DNA from: Actinomycetes bacterium
GTDB taxonomy: Bacteria; Actinomycetota; Actinomycetes; Propionibacteriales; Nocardioidaceae
DNA length: 9,281 nt
Assembly: GCA_029779385.1 (NCBI GenBank)
Contig: JAKPAQ010000152.1
Coordinates: 1 to 9,281, forward strand
Direction: 5' to 3'
Below the pieces are notes generated by a model. It saw nothing but the letters and a program-made list of their open reading frames with translations. It was not told the DNA's origin and made no database searches. Shown here piece after piece: positions 7,750 to 9,281 of the stretch. How positions within the stretch are numbered: position 1 is the stretch's first letter; every line of letters starts with the position of its first letter. Position numbers and translations under genes: made by a program.

Positions 7750-8472
7750 ATGGACGGGAAAATCGATCTTGGTGTGGACCTTGGCGAATCGGCCGAGCGG
7801 TGGCAGTCGGGTGAAGACATTCGCCTGTTGGCTTTCGCCTCAAGCGCGAACGTCTGTTGTGGCGCCTATGCAGGTGACGACGACCTGATCCGAGAAACTT
7901 GCGCGGCCGCGGTCGAGCACGGGGTCGAGATCGGCGCTCAGGTCGGCTACGTCGATCGCGCTGGTTTCGGTCGTCGTTTCATCGATGTGCCGCCGAGGGA
8001 TCTGGCCGATCAAATCCGCCACCAGATCGACCACCTGAGCGAGTTGGCAGATGCGGTGGGCGGGATCGTCACCTTCGTCAAGCCTCATGGGGCGCTGTAC
8101 CACCAGATTCGTCACGACGAGGCTCAAGCCTCAGCGGTAGTCGAAGCGCTGCTTGCCGACACCAACCCGCTGCCGCTAGTTGGCATGGCCGGGTCGCTCG
8201 CCCTTCAGTTCGCTGACGACGAAGGCATTGACGTCGTGTTCGAGGGTTTCGCTGACCGCACGTATCTGCCAGACGGTTCACTGACCGGTCGCGATCAGCC
8301 AGACGCATTCATCACCGATCCGGCCAAAGCAGCGAGTCAAGCCGTCAACTTGGCCAGTTCGGTCGACTCCATTTGCGTCCACAGCGACAGTCCCGGCGCG
8401 GTTGACCTGCTCGCTGCGGTTCGCGCTGGCCTGGAGCGTCAAGGGTTCACCGTCGGGCCTGTTCACAAGTGA
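7750..8472 (+). CDS. pxpA: 5-oxoprolinase subunit PxpA (LamB/YcsF family)
   Basis: The product has 240 residues, close to the usual 245-255. With PxpB and PxpC it forms the prokaryotic ATP-dependent 5-oxoprolinase, which opens 5-oxoproline (a spontaneous breakdown product of glutamine and glutathione-type compounds) to glutamate. Family motifs in order are DLGVDLGE (6-13), SANVCCGAYAGD (32-43), IGAQVGYVDRAGFGRR (61-76), VKPHGALYH (110-118), EGFADRTYLPDG (165-176) and CVHSDSPGAV (209-218). Two positions that are His in the classical family (CGFHAGD and GAHPGYPD) are Tyr40 and Gln64 here. From memory, this variant is frequent in actinobacterial members, so it need not mean loss of activity. The ATG at 7750 has no ribosome site and probably begins a leaderless transcript. 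pxpB follows after ten bases. Confidence 0.92.
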   Translation: MDGKIDLGVDLGESAERWQSGEDIRLLAFASSANVCCGAYAGDDDLIRETCAAAVEHGVEIGAQVGYVDRAGFGRRFIDVPPRDLADQIRHQIDHLSELADAVGGIVTFVKPHGALYHQIRHDEAQASAVVEALLADTNPLPLVGMAGSLALQFADDEGIDVVFEGFADRTYLPDGSLTGRDQPDAFITDPAKAASQAVNLASSVDSICVHSDSPGAVDLLAAVRAGLERQGFTVGPVHK

Positions 8473-8482
8473 TGCCGCTTCG

Positions 8483-9067
8483 ATGAGGGTGCTGCCTTGC
8501 GGCGATCAGGCGGTGCTGTTGGACTGTGCAACCGCCGCCGAAGCTAGGAGCTGGCAGTTCGCGCTCGCCGATCAGGTGCCCACCGTTTTGGGTGCGACGA
8601 CGGTGCTCCTTCGGGGGAAGCCCGCAAGTTTGCGAGCCCTGATTTCGGCTACCTCGGTCAGCCCCGAGCAACACCGCACGGGCAACCAGGTCACGATCGA
8701 GGTGACCTACGACGGCCCCGATTTGGCCGCAGTGGCCGAGTATTGCGGACTCGCCATCGCCGAGGTGATTGCCGCGCATACTGGCTCGGAGTGGACGGTC
8801 GGCTTTGCCGGGTTCGCACCCGGGTTCGCCTACCTGACCGACGGTGACCCGCGACTCGATGTTCCACGACTTGATCGTCCCCGCCCGCAAGTGGCAGCCG
8901 GTTCGGTTGGCTTGGCCGGGAGGTTCAGCGGGATCTATCCGCGGTCCTCCCCCGGTGGCTGGCAGTTGATCGGCTCAACCACGGCAGTCATGTGGGACTT
9001 GGACCGGCCGATGCCGGCCCTGCTGCAACCGGGCGACACCGTCTCCTTCAAGCAGGTGGGCCAATGA
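8483..9067 (+). CDS. pxpB: 5-oxoprolinase subunit PxpB (KipI/AHS1 family)
   Basis: The product has 194 residues and is the allophanate-hydrolase subunit 1-like partner of PxpC. It carries the family signature GFAPGFAYL (110-118), DVPRLDRPRPQVAAGSVGLAG (126-146), then GIYPRSSPGGWQLIG (150-164), and ends with LQPGDTVSF. The N terminus MRVLPCGDQAVLLD also matches the family. The ATG at 8483 is chosen because the homologous sequence begins here; the frame stays open upstream inside pxpA, and that extension does not look like family sequence. The ribosome site is weak, so coupling with pxpA, which ends ten bases upstream, is likely. It overlaps pxpC as ATGA. PxpB homologues have also been studied as KipI, an inhibitor of a sporulation kinase in Bacillus, but the pxpABC order here supports the 5-oxoprolinase role. 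Confidence 0.93.
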   Translation: MRVLPCGDQAVLLDCATAAEARSWQFALADQVPTVLGATTVLLRGKPASLRALISATSVSPEQHRTGNQVTIEVTYDGPDLAAVAEYCGLAIAEVIAAHTGSEWTVGFAGFAPGFAYLTDGDPRLDVPRLDRPRPQVAAGSVGLAGRFSGIYPRSSPGGWQLIGSTTAVMWDLDRPMPALLQPGDTVSFKQVGQ

Positions 9068-9281
9068 GCCTTCGAGTCCTAAATGCTGGACCGCTTTCGC
9101 TGTACCAGGACGCTGGGCGACCCGACTACGCCCAGTTGGGGGTCAGCAACTCGGGCGTGTTTGATCGCCAAAGCCAACGCGTGGCGAACCTGCTGGTCGG
9201 CAACCAGCCAAATGCTGTGGTAGTCGAAGCGCTCGGCGGCGGGCTCGCCATAATTGCCACCGCCGACCATGTCGTCGCGAT
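9064..9281 (+). CDS. pxpC: 5-oxoprolinase subunit PxpC (KipA/AHS2 family), 3' partial
   Basis: The first 72 residues are visible before the window ends. They show the start of the biotin-dependent carboxyltransferase-like fold: LRVLNAGPLSLYQDAGRPDY (3-22), LGVSNSGVFDRQSQRVANLLVGN (25-47) and VVVEALGGG (52-60). These match the family pattern of PGPLTTVQDLGR, GVPxSGAMD and ANxLVGN. Several positions are conservative changes, such as Phe for Met in SGVFD. PxpC pairs with PxpB to form the phosphorylating and ring-opening part of 5-oxoprolinase. The ATG at 9064 overlaps the pxpB stop as ATGA, which indicates coupled translation. Confidence 0.93.
   Translation, partial: MSLRVLNAGPLSLYQDAGRPDYAQLGVSNSGVFDRQSQRVANLLVGNQPNAVVVEALGGGLAIIATADHVVA

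Noticed and set aside
8402..8482. An N-terminal extension of PxpB inside pxpA
   Set aside because: The family sequence begins at the ATG at 8483; the extra residues would overlap pxpA by about 70 bases and resemble nothing in the family.

Overview
This window looks like a chromosomal segment of a moderately high-GC Actinomycetota bacterium. The evidence is a groES-groEL operon with two CIRCE (HrcA) operators and a short His-containing GroEL tail of the GroEL1 type, a THUMP-like-domain methyltransferase typical of actinobacteria, an actinobacterial-type variant of PxpA, frequent GTG starts, ATGA overlaps and a probable leaderless promoter. I cannot name the genus. Almost every base is coding; no non-coding gap exceeds about 160 bases, and I see no RNA genes, mobile elements or CRISPR arrays.

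Layout. (1) Bases 2-1543 (+): the 3' part of a secreted repeat protein with HAF-type repeats, two DHFHA histidine motifs and two lysine-rich Ig-like domains. (2) Bases 1555-1603: a strong hairpin with a T-tract on the minus strand, between this gene and the convergent groEL. (3) Bases 3526-1618 (-): groES-groEL. Upstream, at 3564-3635, two CIRCE operators flank and overlap a recognisable promoter. (4) Bases 3680-7718 (+), divergent from groES: four tightly packed or overlapping genes. They encode a SAM methyltransferase with a THUMP-like domain, a six-helix membrane protein ending in a histidine-kinase phosphoacceptor domain, a protein that begins with the matching kinase ATPase domain and continues into a second membrane domain plus a degenerate kinase core, and a NarL/LuxR-type response regulator. 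(5) Bases 7750-9281 (+): pxpA-pxpB-pxpC, the 5-oxoprolinase operon, with pxpC cut by the window end. A good promoter that would make pxpA leaderless overlaps the end of the regulator gene.

The most unusual item is the two-component system at 4857-7718. One complete kinase is divided over two translationally coupled genes, exactly between its phosphoacceptor and ATPase domains. The ATPase half is fused to a second, pseudokinase-like sensor: Gly stands where the phosphoacceptor His should be, and the ATP-binding boxes are lost. The response regulator keeps all its phosphorylation residues, so I infer an active phosphorelay. In it, the second membrane module probably tethers or regulates the catalytic domain of the first. 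The second CIRCE operator lies just upstream of the operon that carries this system, so heat-shock-linked control is possible but unproven.
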